Shown here piece by piece: positions 21,515 through 30,066 of a DNA stretch of 64,000 bases (position 1 is its first letter; each line of letters opens with the position of its first letter). The notes below the pieces were generated by a model, which did not search any database, was not told where the DNA came from, and saw only the letters and a list, made by a program, of their open reading frames with translations. The translations under genes and the position numbers were made by a program. The stretch is from Streptococcus suis YS56 (GTDB lineage Bacteria; Bacillota; Bacilli; Lactobacillales; Streptococcaceae): positions 1-64,000 of the forward strand of contig NZ_ALMY01000004.1 in the NCBI RefSeq assembly GCF_000440115.1, in the 5' to 3' direction.

Positions 21515-22543
21515 ATGAAAAAAATCTTAGCATTTGGAGAAGTTTTATTGCGGCTATCTCCTCCTCATTATCAGACCTTAACACAGGCCACGAGTTTAGA
21601 TTGTCAGTTTGGTGGTTCGGAGTTGAATGTTTTAGTCAGCTTGGCTCAGCTTGGTCACTCAGTCGAGTTGGTGACAGCACTGCCTAAGAATGAAGTGGGA
21701 AAAATGGCAGAACACTTTCTCTTTGCAAGACAGATTGGACAGAAAAATGTGATTCGAAAAGAGGGAAGGCTGGGGCTTTATTATTATCAAAAGGGTTTCT
21801 CTCTTAGACCTAGCCAGGTGACCTACGACCGTGATTATTCTGCTTTCAGCTTATCCAAGGAAGAAGATTATGATTTGGAAGGTATGTTTGACGGTGTCGA
21901 TTGGTTTCATGTGAGTGGTATAACGGTCGCTTTGAATCCTGATATTTATCGACTGGCCTTTCGTTTGATGGAAATGGCAAAGGGGCAGGGTGTTAAGGTC
22001 TCCTTTGACTTGAATTATCGAGAAAGTTTGTGGTCTTCTTTTGAAGAAGCGAGGGAGAAATTATCTCCTTTTGTAGGTTTAGCAGATATTTGCTTTGGTC
22101 TAGAGCCTATTCAACTCTTCAATGAATTTGGAAAAGATGTGAAGGATGAATTGGGGTTGAAACGTCCCTATGAAAATAAAGAAGTCTTGTTGGCGGTGGT
22201 TAAAGGTCTGGCGGAGACTTATTCTTTGCAAAGTCTTGCTTTTACCCAGAGGGAAATGACCTACAATAATGAATATTTGCTGAAGGCATACTTGTATCAA
22301 GATGGTATTCTTTATGAAACGGAAAAAGAATCCATTCAGGTTTTGGACCGAGTTGGGACAGGGGATGCCTTTACAGCAGGAATTATTTTGGGCTATTTGC
22401 AGGAAAAAACGCCACAGGAAATAGTCGACTTGGGGATGGCTAGTTTTCAATTCAAACATACCATTGAAGGGGACATTAATGTCATCAGTCCTTCAGATAT
22501 TGATTTGCTATTGAAAAAGGGTTCACGTGAAATAAAACGGTAG
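21515..22543 (+). CDS. kdgK: 2-keto-3-deoxygluconate kinase (PfkB family)
   Basis: KdgK phosphorylates 2-keto-3-deoxygluconate to KDPG with ATP. The 342-residue protein is a ribokinase-type enzyme: N-terminal FGEVLLRLSPP, GGSELNVLVSLAQLGH, and the C-terminal anion-hole/catalytic motif DRVGTGDAFTAGI. The ATG at 21515 follows AGGAGGCGGT; an upstream in-frame ATG at 21476 would start inside the intercistronic hairpin. Its product is the substrate of KdgA in operon 2. Confidence 0.9.
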   Translation: MKKILAFGEVLLRLSPPHYQTLTQATSLDCQFGGSELNVLVSLAQLGHSVELVTALPKNEVGKMAEHFLFARQIGQKNVIRKEGRLGLYYYQKGFSLRPSQVTYDRDYSAFSLSKEEDYDLEGMFDGVDWFHVSGITVALNPDIYRLAFRLMEMAKGQGVKVSFDLNYRESLWSSFEEAREKLSPFVGLADICFGLEPIQLFNEFGKDVKDELGLKRPYENKEVLLAVVKGLAETYSLQSLAFTQREMTYNNEYLLKAYLYQDGILYETEKESIQVLDRVGTGDAFTAGIILGYLQEKTPQEIVDLGMASFQFKHTIEGDINVISPSDIDLLLKKGSREIKR

Positions 22544-22558
22544 AAAGAAGGAAAAAGT

Positions 22559-24358
22559 ATGTTGTATCCAATTCAAACGAAAACACGTTCAGTTTATTCT
22601 TTAAATGGAATATGGGCATTTAAGCAAGGGAACAATGATGTTCATACTCTGTTAGATACAGATGAAGTAATGGTTGTACCGAGTTCCTTTAATGATGTTG
22701 TTGTCGATAAAGCAAAGCGCAGTTTTGTCGGAGATAATTGGTATGAACTCACGGTGGCTCTTCCTGTCGTATCAGCTGATGAAGAGTTGGTTGTGCGCTT
22801 TGGTTCGGTGACGCATCAGGCTAAAGTCTATGCAGATGGTCAGCTAATCGGGGAGCACAAGGGTGGTTTCACACCTTTTGAATGCTTGATTCCATCAAAC
22901 TTATACGATGCTGACCAATTCCGGTTGACAGTCTGTGCCAATAATGAGTTGAATTACACAACCCTTCCAGTAGGGAATTATAGTGAAGAAGTGGATGAGA
23001 ATGGTCAAGTTGTAAAGACAGTCAAGGAAAATTTTGACTTTTTCAACTATGCTGGTATCCAGCGGACAGTCCATCTCTATAAACGTCCCAAAAATAGAAT
23101 TGAGGATATTGTTATTCGGACGGAGCTAAATCAAGATTTGACTCAGGCGGTAGTGAATGTTGATGTGAAGACAGTTGGGCAGTACGATTCCATCCGTATG
23201 TCTATTTTAGATCAAGAGGGACAGGAAGTAGGTCTTCTTGAAAATGGACAAATGGTCATTGAATATCCACGCCTTTGGGAGGTCTTGGATGCCTATCTCT
23301 ATACTGCTAAAGTTGAATTATTTGATGGAGAAAACTTGCTAGATACCTACTCAGAACAATTCGGCATTCGTTGTGTTGCGGTTGAAAATGGGCAATTTTT
23401 CATCAATGGAAAACCGTTCTATTTCAAGGGATTTGGTAAACATGAAGATACCTTTATTAATGGTCGTGGTTTCAATGAAGCAGCCAATCTGATGGATTTG
23501 AACTTACTGAAGGATATTGGAGCAAATTCTTTTAGGACTTCCCATTATCCTTATTCTGAGGAAATGATGCGGCTGGCAGATCGTTTGGGAATCGTCGTCC
23601 TTGATGAGGTGCCAGCAGTCGGACTGTTCCAGCTTTTCAATGCAGCCTTGAATTTGACAGGTGATTCTGAAGAAGTAAAAAATACTTGGGAAGTTATGCA
23701 AACCAAGGAGGCTCATGAGCTGGTGATTGATGAATTGATAGCGCGTGATAAGAATCATCCTTCTGTAGTGATGTGGGTTGTTGCCAATGAACCGGCAGGG
23801 CATGAAAAGGGAGCACGTGCTTACTTTGAACCTCTGATTCAGCGCATGAGGGACAGAGATCCTTCTAAGCGTCCTGTGACCTTGGTCAATATTATGACAG
23901 CAACGCCTGATAAGGATGAGGTGATGGATTTGGTCGATGTTGTCTGTCTCAATCGTTATTATGGTTGGTATGTTGCTCATGGTGAGTTGAAGGCGGCAGA
24001 GAAAGGGCTCCGTCAAGAGTTGGAGACTTGGCAAAAACTTTATCCTGACAAGCCGATTTTGATTACGGAATATGGTGCAGATACTCTTCCAGGCTTGCAT
24101 TCGATGTGGGATATTCCTTATACAGAGGAATTTCAGGTGGATTACTATGAGATGAACCATCGAGTCTTTGATTCTATTCCGAATTTGGTTGGTGAGCAGG
24201 TCTGGAATTTTGCTGATTTTGAAACCACGGTTGGTATCATTCGGATTCAAGGAAATCATAAGGGGTTATTCTCACGGAATCGTCAACCGAAGCAAATTGT
24301 TAGAGAAATAAAGAAACGTTGGACTGCCATTCCAAACTACCATTATAAGAGGAAATGA
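22559..24358 (+). CDS. uidA: Beta-glucuronidase, glycoside hydrolase family 2
   Basis: This 599-residue enzyme has the GH2 layout: sugar-binding jelly roll, immunoglobulin-like domain, and TIM barrel. Acid/base E411 lies in VVANEPAGHE and nucleophile E504 in ITEYGADT, both spaced as in E. coli GusA; NWYELTV and FNYAGIQR are further family marks. There is no signal peptide, so glucuronides must be imported before cleavage. It releases D-glucuronate for UxaC. Confidence 0.93.
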   Translation: MLYPIQTKTRSVYSLNGIWAFKQGNNDVHTLLDTDEVMVVPSSFNDVVVDKAKRSFVGDNWYELTVALPVVSADEELVVRFGSVTHQAKVYADGQLIGEHKGGFTPFECLIPSNLYDADQFRLTVCANNELNYTTLPVGNYSEEVDENGQVVKTVKENFDFFNYAGIQRTVHLYKRPKNRIEDIVIRTELNQDLTQAVVNVDVKTVGQYDSIRMSILDQEGQEVGLLENGQMVIEYPRLWEVLDAYLYTAKVELFDGENLLDTYSEQFGIRCVAVENGQFFINGKPFYFKGFGKHEDTFINGRGFNEAANLMDLNLLKDIGANSFRTSHYPYSEEMMRLADRLGIVVLDEVPAVGLFQLFNAALNLTGDSEEVKNTWEVMQTKEAHELVIDELIARDKNHPSVVMWVVANEPAGHEKGARAYFEPLIQRMRDRDPSKRPVTLVNIMTATPDKDEVMDLVDVVCLNRYYGWYVAHGELKAAEKGLRQELETWQKLYPDKPILITEYGADTLPGLHSMWDIPYTEEFQVDYYEMNHRVFDSIPNLVGEQVWNFADFETTVGIIRIQGNHKGLFSRNRQPKQIVREIKKRWTAIPNYHYKRK

Positions 24359-24403
24359 GCTATAATAGTAGCAAATAGAAAGTTGTATTGGAGGACCAAG
24401 CAC

Positions 24404-25120
24404 ATGGCGAAACCCTTGGTAGAAAAAGCTTCGGAACGCTTATTGGAATTGATTTTGGAAAGAGGATATGAAGTTGGTGACAAGCTTCCAAATGAGTATG
24501 AATTGGCCCAAGATTTAGAAGTTGGACGTTCGACTGTTCGTGAAGCTGTTCGAAGTTTGGCTACTCGAAATATTCTGGAGGTGCGCCAAGGGTCGGGAAC
24601 CTATATCAGCTCTAAAAAAGGAGTATCAGAGGATCCCCTAGGTTTTTCTTTGGTAAGAGACCGTGTAAAGTTGACGACAGATTTGTTTGAAGTGCGGTAT
24701 TTGCTTGAACCGAGAATTGCGGAGCGTGTCGCTCAATTTGCCTCGGACGAAGATATTGCTCGACTAGAAGAAATTGTCCTTGCTATTGAAGAGGCCGTTG
24801 CTGCTGGAGACACGAAGCATCTGGAGTTGGATGTGAAATTCCACTGTATGCTGGCTGAGATGAGTGGGAATCTGGCAATGACTAGTCTGATGCCTGTCAT
24901 TAATCAATCTATTCATCTGATCAATGAAAATTACTCAAATCGTCAGATGAAATCGGATAGTTTACAGGCCCACAGGAACATCTTAATGGCTATCAAGCAA
25001 CGCCATCCTGTTGCAGCCTATGATAGCATGTTAGCACATATTATATCAGTAAGACAGGTTGTTTTAGGCGAATGGTTCGATAAAGATATGACTTTGCATG
25101 GTCTCAATGATCGTAAATAG
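24404..25120 (+). CDS. FadR-subfamily GntR transcriptional regulator of glucuronate genes
   Basis: This 238-residue protein has an N-terminal winged helix (about 1-72; PNEYELAQDLEVGRSTVREAV is too long to quote fully, helix RSTVREAVRSL at about 43-53) and an all-helical FCD effector domain with its metal-binding His/Asp residues (for example ELDVKFH). It resembles the UxuR/ExuR/KdgR group that senses hexuronates or their catabolites. It is the last gene of operon 1, with SD GGAGG before the ATG at 24404. The common operator in front of both operons is its probable target. Confidence 0.85.
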   Translation: MAKPLVEKASERLLELILERGYEVGDKLPNEYELAQDLEVGRSTVREAVRSLATRNILEVRQGSGTYISSKKGVSEDPLGFSLVRDRVKLTTDLFEVRYLLEPRIAERVAQFASDEDIARLEEIVLAIEEAVAAGDTKHLELDVKFHCMLAEMSGNLAMTSLMPVINQSIHLINENYSNRQMKSDSLQAHRNILMAIKQRHPVAAYDSMLAHIISVRQVVLGEWFDKDMTLHGLNDRK

Positions 25121-25137
25121 AAATACAAAATAGACTG

Positions 25138-25174
25138 CCCAGAAGAATTCTTCTGGGTGTTTTTTGCTTTTTTC
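25138..25174 (+). terminator. Terminator of glucuronate operon 1
   Basis: The perfect palindrome CCCAGAAGAATTCTTCTGGG (25138-25157) is followed by two T-rich runs. The -35 box of operon 2 begins immediately after it at 25175. Confidence 0.9.
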
Positions 25175-25203
25175 TTGACAAATCATCTGACGAATTGTAT
25201 ACT
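25175..25203 (+). promoter_or_regulatory. Promoter and GntR-type operator of glucuronate operon 2
   Basis: TTGACA (25175-25180), 17-base spacer, TATACT (25198-25203). The operator AAATCATCTGACGAAT (25180-25195) differs from the operon 1 copy at one base and sits in exactly the same register relative to the -35 box. Confidence 0.8.
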
Positions 25204-25214
25204 ATAGCTATAAA

Positions 25215-25228
25215 TGACAACGCTTTCT
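25215..25228 (+). promoter_or_regulatory. cre-like site downstream of promoter 2
   Basis: TGACAACGCTTTCT matches 12 of 14 cre consensus positions and begins about five bases after the predicted transcription start, as in operon 1. Confidence 0.6.
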
Positions 25229-25242
25229 AATTGGAGGTCAAG

Positions 25243-25863
25243 ATGTTAAAGCAATTAAAAGAAAATTACTTTTTCGCAGTGATTCGCGGAAAAGATGAAG
25301 AAGATGCGAAAGAAATCGCTCGCCATGCGATTTTGGGAGGTATTCGAAATATTGAAATTACATTTTCGACTCCAAATGCAGCGACAGTTATCAAAGAATT
25401 ACAAGAGGAGTTCTCAGACGATTCTTCCGTAGTCATCGGGGCGGGAACAGTAATGAATCTTAAGCTGGCACAAGCGGCCATTGATGCAGGTGCTAGTTTC
25501 TTGGTTAGTCCTCATTTTGATAAAGAAATTCAAGACTTGGTGCAAGAGGCTGAGGTATTCTACTTTCCAGGCTGCGCAACTGCAACAGAGATTGTCACAG
25601 CTAGTCAGGCGGGATGTTCTATTATCAAGCTTTTCCCTGGTGGCGTGTTGGGGCCTGGATTTATCAAGGATATTCACGGTCCTATTCCTGACGTAGATTT
25701 GATGCCTTCAGGCGGAGTGTCAGTTGAAAATGTTGCAGATTGGAAAAAGGCAGGCGCTTGTGCTGTTGGAGTCGGTTCAGCTCTGGCAAGTCGAGTGCAG
25801 GCTGAAGGCTATGAAAGTGTAACGACGATTGCTCGCAGTTTTGTTGCAGCTTTGGAGGGATGA
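25243..25863 (+). CDS. kdgA: KDPG/KHG aldolase
   Basis: This 206-residue class I aldolase splits 2-keto-3-deoxy-6-phosphogluconate into pyruvate and glyceraldehyde-3-phosphate. The IEITF segment with its catalytic Glu, GAGTVMN, SPHFD and the Schiff-base lysine in IIKLFPGG are visible. The ATG at 25243 has SD GGAGGTC; an ATG four codons upstream lies on the SD itself. The stop is one base from the uxaC ATG. Confidence 0.93.
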   Translation: MLKQLKENYFFAVIRGKDEEDAKEIARHAILGGIRNIEITFSTPNAATVIKELQEEFSDDSSVVIGAGTVMNLKLAQAAIDAGASFLVSPHFDKEIQDLVQEAEVFYFPGCATATEIVTASQAGCSIIKLFPGGVLGPGFIKDIHGPIPDVDLMPSGGVSVENVADWKKAGACAVGVGSALASRVQAEGYESVTTIARSFVAALEG

Positions 25864-25864
25864 A

Positions 25865-27265
25865 ATGAGTTTTAATGATAAAAACTTTATGCTAAAAAAT
25901 GAGCCTGCTAAGGAGCTTTACGGGAAAATAGCAGAGCTTCCTATCTATGATTTCCATTGCCACTTGGATCCTAAGGAAATTTTTGAAGATAAGGTTTATG
26001 AAGATATTGTTGATTTGTGGCTGGGTGGGGACCATTATAAGTGGCGCTTGATGCGGGCTAACGGTATCTCAGAAGAAGAAATCACAGGTTCAGCAAGTAA
26101 ACTAGATAAGTTTAAGGCTTGGGCAAGAACCTTGGAACGAGCTTTCGGAAATCCTCTCTATCATTGGAGTCATTTGGAATTGCGACAGGTTTTCGGTGTT
26201 GAGGAATTGTTGGCCGAAGAAAATGCAGAGCGACTCTATCATCAGCTCAATGCCTTTTTGCAAGAACATCGAATGAGTCCACGGAAGCTGATTGCGGATG
26301 CTAGGGTGACCTTTATTGGGACAACTGACCATCCACTAGATAGCTTGGAATGGCATAAGCGCTTGGCTGAGGACTCAACTATAGATACTGTAGTGGCACC
26401 AACTTTCCGCCCAGATGAAGCATTTATAGAACATCGAAATTTCAATCCATTTATTAAACACTTGGAAGAAGTAACAGGGGGAACAGTAAGGGACTTTACA
26501 AGTTTTGTAGAGGCACTAGGTCAGCGCGTTTCCTATTTTGCTCAACATGGTTGCCGAGCAAGTGACATCAGTTTTACGGCTATTTCATACGAAGAAGCAA
26601 GCCTTGAAGAGCTTGATGATATTTTACTAGCAAGACTTGCAGGTAAAGAAGTTGGCCAATCCAGTATCAATAAATGGCAGACTGCCATCTTTAGAGAACT
26701 GTGCCGACTGTACAAGAAACATGGTTTTGTGACACAAGTTCACTTTGGTGCCTTACGGAACAACCATACAGGACTGTTTGAAAAACTTGGAGCAGATGTA
26801 GGTGTGGATTCGATTGGAGACCAGACATGTCTGACTGTGAATTTGAATCGTTTGTTAGATAACTTGGTCAAGGAAAATGCCCTTCCAAAAATGATTTGGT
26901 ACAATCTCAATCCAAGTTACAACATTGCTCTAGCCAATACTTTGGCGAATTTCCAGTCCAATGAGGAAGGGCTTCGTAGCCAGCTACAATTTGGTGCTGG
27001 TTGGTGGTTCAATGATACCAAGTTGGGCATGATTGACCAGATGAATGCCTATGCAGAACAGGGTATGCTTGCTAATTTTGTTGGGATGTTGACCGATTCG
27101 CGTAGCTTTTTATCTTATCAACGGCATGATTATTTCAGACGCATTTTAGCGACTTATGTCGGCCAATGGATTGTTGATGAAGAAGTGCCTGAAGATTACA
27201 ATCGTTTAGGGCGGTTTGTAGAAGCCATATCCTATTACAATGCCAAAGAATTTTTTGAACAATAA
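25865..27265 (+). CDS. uxaC: Glucuronate isomerase
   Basis: UxaC converts D-glucuronate to D-fructuronate. The 466-residue protein is of normal length and belongs to the amidohydrolase-like uronate isomerase family: [15 protein letters not shown] near the N-terminus (metal-binding HxH), KWRLMRANG, and the later [14 protein letters not shown] and [18 protein letters not shown]. It follows kdgA with a one-base gap and precedes uxuA, so pathway enzymes are encoded together. Confidence 0.95.
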   Translation: MSFNDKNFMLKNEPAKELYGKIAELPIYDFHCHLDPKEIFEDKVYEDIVDLWLGGDHYKWRLMRANGISEEEITGSASKLDKFKAWARTLERAFGNPLYHWSHLELRQVFGVEELLAEENAERLYHQLNAFLQEHRMSPRKLIADARVTFIGTTDHPLDSLEWHKRLAEDSTIDTVVAPTFRPDEAFIEHRNFNPFIKHLEEVTGGTVRDFTSFVEALGQRVSYFAQHGCRASDISFTAISYEEASLEELDDILLARLAGKEVGQSSINKWQTAIFRELCRLYKKHGFVTQVHFGALRNNHTGLFEKLGADVGVDSIGDQTCLTVNLNRLLDNLVKENALPKMIWYNLNPSYNIALANTLANFQSNEEGLRSQLQFGAGWWFNDTKLGMIDQMNAYAEQGMLANFVGMLTDSRSFLSYQRHDYFRRILATYVGQWIVDEEVPEDYNRLGRFVEAISYYNAKEFFEQ

Positions 27266-27278
27266 AGGAGAGTAAATC

Positions 27279-28379
27279 ATGAAAATGTCATTTCGATGGT
27301 ATGGGAAAAAGGATCCTGTGACACTTGAAGAGATTAAGGCGATTCCTGGTATGCAGGGGATTGTGACTGCTGTCTATGATGTGCCAGTTGGTCAAGCTTG
27401 GCCCCTTGAAAATATTCTAGAGCTGAAAAAAATGGTAGAAGAGGCAGGACTTGAAATTACTGTTATTGAATCCATTCCTGTCCATGAAGACATCAAACAA
27501 GGAAAGCCAAATCGTGATGCGTTAATCGAAAACTATAAAACTTCCATCCGTAATGTCGGGGCTGCAGGTATTCCAGTTGTATGCTATAATTTCATGCCTG
27601 TGTTTGACTGGACCCGTTCAGACTTGTATCACCCACTTCCAGATGGATCGACCTCTTTAGCTTTCCTTAAATCTGATTTGGCAGGTGTTGATCCTGTGGC
27701 GGATGATTTGAACTTACCAGGTTGGGATTCATCCTATTCCAAGGAAGAAATGAAGGCCATTATCGAAAATTATCGTCAGAATATTTCTGAAGAGGATTTA
27801 TGGGCGAATTTGGAGTATTTTATCAAAGCGATTATGCCAACGGCCGAGGAGGCTGGCGTCAAAATGGCCATTCACCCTGATGATCCTCCCTACGGAATCT
27901 TTGGTTTACCTCGCATCATCACTGGTCAAGAAGCCGTTGAACGATTTTTGAATCTCTATGATTCCGAACACAATGGAATTACCATGTGTGTCGGATCCTA
28001 TGCTTCTGATCCGAAAAATGATGTCCTTGCCATGACAGAATATGCTCTCAAACGCAATCGCATCAATTTTATGCATACGCGCAATGTGACGGCAGGTGCT
28101 TGGGGCTTCCAAGAAACTGCACATTTGTCACAGGCTGGTGACATTGACATGAACGCTGTTGTTAAATTATTGGTAGACTATGACTGGACTGGTGCCTTGC
28201 GTCCAGACCACGGTCGTCGTATCTGGGGAGACCAGACCAAGACACCTGGTTATGGTCTGTATGACCGAGCCCTTGGTGCAACCTACTTTAACGGTCTCTA
28301 TGAAGCCAATATGCGAGCAGCAGGCAAGACACCAGATTTTGGAATTACAGCCAAAACAATTGGAAATAAGGAGAGCTAA
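27279..28379 (+). CDS. uxuA: Mannonate dehydratase
   Basis: UxuA dehydrates D-mannonate to 2-keto-3-deoxygluconate. The 366-residue protein has the family N-terminus MKMSFRWYGKKDPV, then YNFMPVFDWTRSDL, the metal-site region MAIHPDDPPYGIFGLPRI, and HTRNVTAGAWGFQETAH and LRPDHGRRIW near the end. SD AAAGGAG is eight bases from the ATG. Confidence 0.95.
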   Translation: MKMSFRWYGKKDPVTLEEIKAIPGMQGIVTAVYDVPVGQAWPLENILELKKMVEEAGLEITVIESIPVHEDIKQGKPNRDALIENYKTSIRNVGAAGIPVVCYNFMPVFDWTRSDLYHPLPDGSTSLAFLKSDLAGVDPVADDLNLPGWDSSYSKEEMKAIIENYRQNISEEDLWANLEYFIKAIMPTAEEAGVKMAIHPDDPPYGIFGLPRIITGQEAVERFLNLYDSEHNGITMCVGSYASDPKNDVLAMTEYALKRNRINFMHTRNVTAGAWGFQETAHLSQAGDIDMNAVVKLLVDYDWTGALRPDHGRRIWGDQTKTPGYGLYDRALGATYFNGLYEANMRAAGKTPDFGITAKTIGNKES

Positions 28380-28380
28380 T

Positions 28381-29220
28381 ATGTCACGTGTTATTGAATT
28401 TAAGGATAAGGTTGTTGTTATTACGGGTGCAGGAGGAGTTCTTTGTGGCTATTTGGCAAAAGAATTTGCTAAGGCGGGTGCAAAGGTTGCGCTTTTGGAC
28501 TTGAATGAGGCTGCGGCTCAGGTCTTTGTTGATGAGATTGCAGCAGCAGGAGGCGTTGCGAAAGCCTATAAATCTAATGTTCTTTCTAAGGAAAATTTGG
28601 AAGAAGTTCGTCAGCAAGTCCTAGCAGATTTTGGTCCTGTAGATATTTTAATCAATGGTGCAGGAGGCAATAATCCCAAAGCGACAACGGACAATGAGTT
28701 CCATGAAGTGGGTCTTCCAGCGGATACGAAAACCTTCTTTGACCTAGATGAGGCAGGGATTAACTTTGTTTTCAATCTGAATTATCTAGGAACCTTATTG
28801 CCAACACAGGTCTTTGCACAGGATATGATTGGTCGGTCGGGAGCAAATATTATCAATATTTCCAGCATGAATGCCTTTACTCCTTTGACAAAAATTCCAG
28901 CCTATTCAGGTGCCAAGGCTGCTATTAATAATTTTACCCAATGGTTAGCAGTCCATTTTTCAAAAGTTGGCATCCGCTGTAATGCGATTGCGCCTGGATT
29001 CTTGGTTACCAACCAAAACCGTGGTTTGCTATTTGACGAGTCAGGTCAACCGACCGCACGTGCCAACAAGATTTTGACCAATACGCCAATGGGACGGTTT
29101 GGTGAGGCCGAAGAGTTGGTCGGAGGGGTCTTCTTCTTGGCAGATGAGAATTTGGCAAGTTTTGTCAACGGTGTTGTTTTACCGATTGACGGTGGCTTCT
29201 CAGCCTATTCAGGAGTCTAA
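28381..29220 (+). CDS. uxuB: SDR-type D-mannonate oxidoreductase (fructuronate reductase)
   Basis: This 279-residue short-chain dehydrogenase has the NAD site TGAGGVLCGYLAKEF, NGAGGNNP, and the catalytic Ser plus YSGAK. It lies between uxuA and a phosphatase gene, so it most likely reduces D-fructuronate to D-mannonate. It is the SDR type, as in B. subtilis UxuB/YjmF, and not the long-chain polyol dehydrogenase type of E. coli. The start at 28381 has AAGGAG upstream; an upstream in-frame ATG at 28180 is inside uxuA. Confidence 0.85.
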   Translation: MSRVIEFKDKVVVITGAGGVLCGYLAKEFAKAGAKVALLDLNEAAAQVFVDEIAAAGGVAKAYKSNVLSKENLEEVRQQVLADFGPVDILINGAGGNNPKATTDNEFHEVGLPADTKTFFDLDEAGINFVFNLNYLGTLLPTQVFAQDMIGRSGANIINISSMNAFTPLTKIPAYSGAKAAINNFTQWLAVHFSKVGIRCNAIAPGFLVTNQNRGLLFDESGQPTARANKILTNTPMGRFGEAEELVGGVFFLADENLASFVNGVVLPIDGGFSAYSGV

Positions 29221-29222
29221 TG

Positions 29223-30020
29223 ATGAAGATGGAATACGTATTTTGTGTGGACTCTGATGGCTGCGCCATGGACACCATGACCTACAAACATAAACTTTTT
29301 TTCGGCCCCTTGGCTACAGATGTTTTTGATGTCAAAGATAAAGAACCGTTTTTAGCTGAATGGAATCGAGTCAATCTCTACTCTCGAGAACGTGGCATTA
29401 ACCGTTTTGTAGGCTTGGTTAAAGGCCTAGAATTTGCAGGTGTGACGGGTATAGACAACCTGAAAAATTGGGTCGTGACCACAGATTCTTTGTCAAATGC
29501 TTCTCTGGAAAGATTGTTAGAGGAGCAGCCGTCTAAAGATTTGGAACTCGCTTTAAAATGGTCCAATCAGGTCAATCAAGCCATTAAGCATTATAGCGGT
29601 CCTGTTTTAGCCTTCATCGGCGTTCACAAGGGCTTGGAAAAATTGAGCCAGTTAGGAAAAGTCTACGTGGTTTCTTCTGCTAATAAGGAAGCAGTAGAAG
29701 AAGAGTGGATAGAGCAAGGTTTGATGGACTATGTTACAGAATTGTACTGTCAAGACCGTGGTAAGAAAGAAGATGTCATCAAACTGTTAATAGAGGAAGG
29801 GTATTGTCCTGATAAGATTATGATGATTGGTGACTCGCCTGGTGATTTAAAGGCAGCGGAATTGAACGGTGTCCATTTCTATCCTATTTTAGTAGGACGA
29901 GAGATGCAATCTTGGGCAGATTTGACAGAAACGATAGCAGATGAATTTGTTCATCAAGCATTCAAAGATGAGAAAGAAACAGAATTGACACAGGCATTTT
30001 GGAATAATTTAGACGACTAG
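29223..30020 (+). CDS. HAD-superfamily hydrolase in the glucuronate operon
   Basis: This 265-residue protein has all HAD motifs: DSDGC (nucleophile D10, D12), a motif II Ser in VVSSANKE, a motif III Lys in QDRGKKED, and GDSPGD at 203-208. A large helical C1 cap (about 15-115) sits between motifs I and II. Its substrate is unknown. Location between uxuB and two GH3 genes suggests a sugar phosphate from this pathway, or repair of a side product. Of three close ATG codons (29220, 29223, 29229), 29223 has the best spacing from AGGAG. Confidence 0.75.
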   Translation: MKMEYVFCVDSDGCAMDTMTYKHKLFFGPLATDVFDVKDKEPFLAEWNRVNLYSRERGINRFVGLVKGLEFAGVTGIDNLKNWVVTTDSLSNASLERLLEEQPSKDLELALKWSNQVNQAIKHYSGPVLAFIGVHKGLEKLSQLGKVYVVSSANKEAVEEEWIEQGLMDYVTELYCQDRGKKEDVIKLLIEEGYCPDKIMMIGDSPGDLKAAELNGVHFYPILVGREMQSWADLTETIADEFVHQAFKDEKETELTQAFWNNLDD

Positions 30021-30026
30021 AGAAGG

Positions 30027-30056
30027 GCTAGAGGCGCTATGCCCTCTAGCTTTTTT
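30027..30056 (+). terminator. Terminator-like hairpin just before the GH3 pair
   Basis: GCTAGAGG (30027-30034) pairs with CCTCTAGC (30043-30050), followed by TTTTTT. The T-run touches the Shine-Dalgarno sequence GGAGG (30057-30061) of the first GH3 gene. No promoter is seen downstream, so the GH3 genes probably depend on readthrough. Confidence 0.8.
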
Positions 30057-30066
30057 GGAGGCAAAT

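Noticed and set aside
24361-24366. TATAAT as a separate promoter for the GntR gene
   Set aside because: No -35 and no extended TG; position within the operon makes chance likely.
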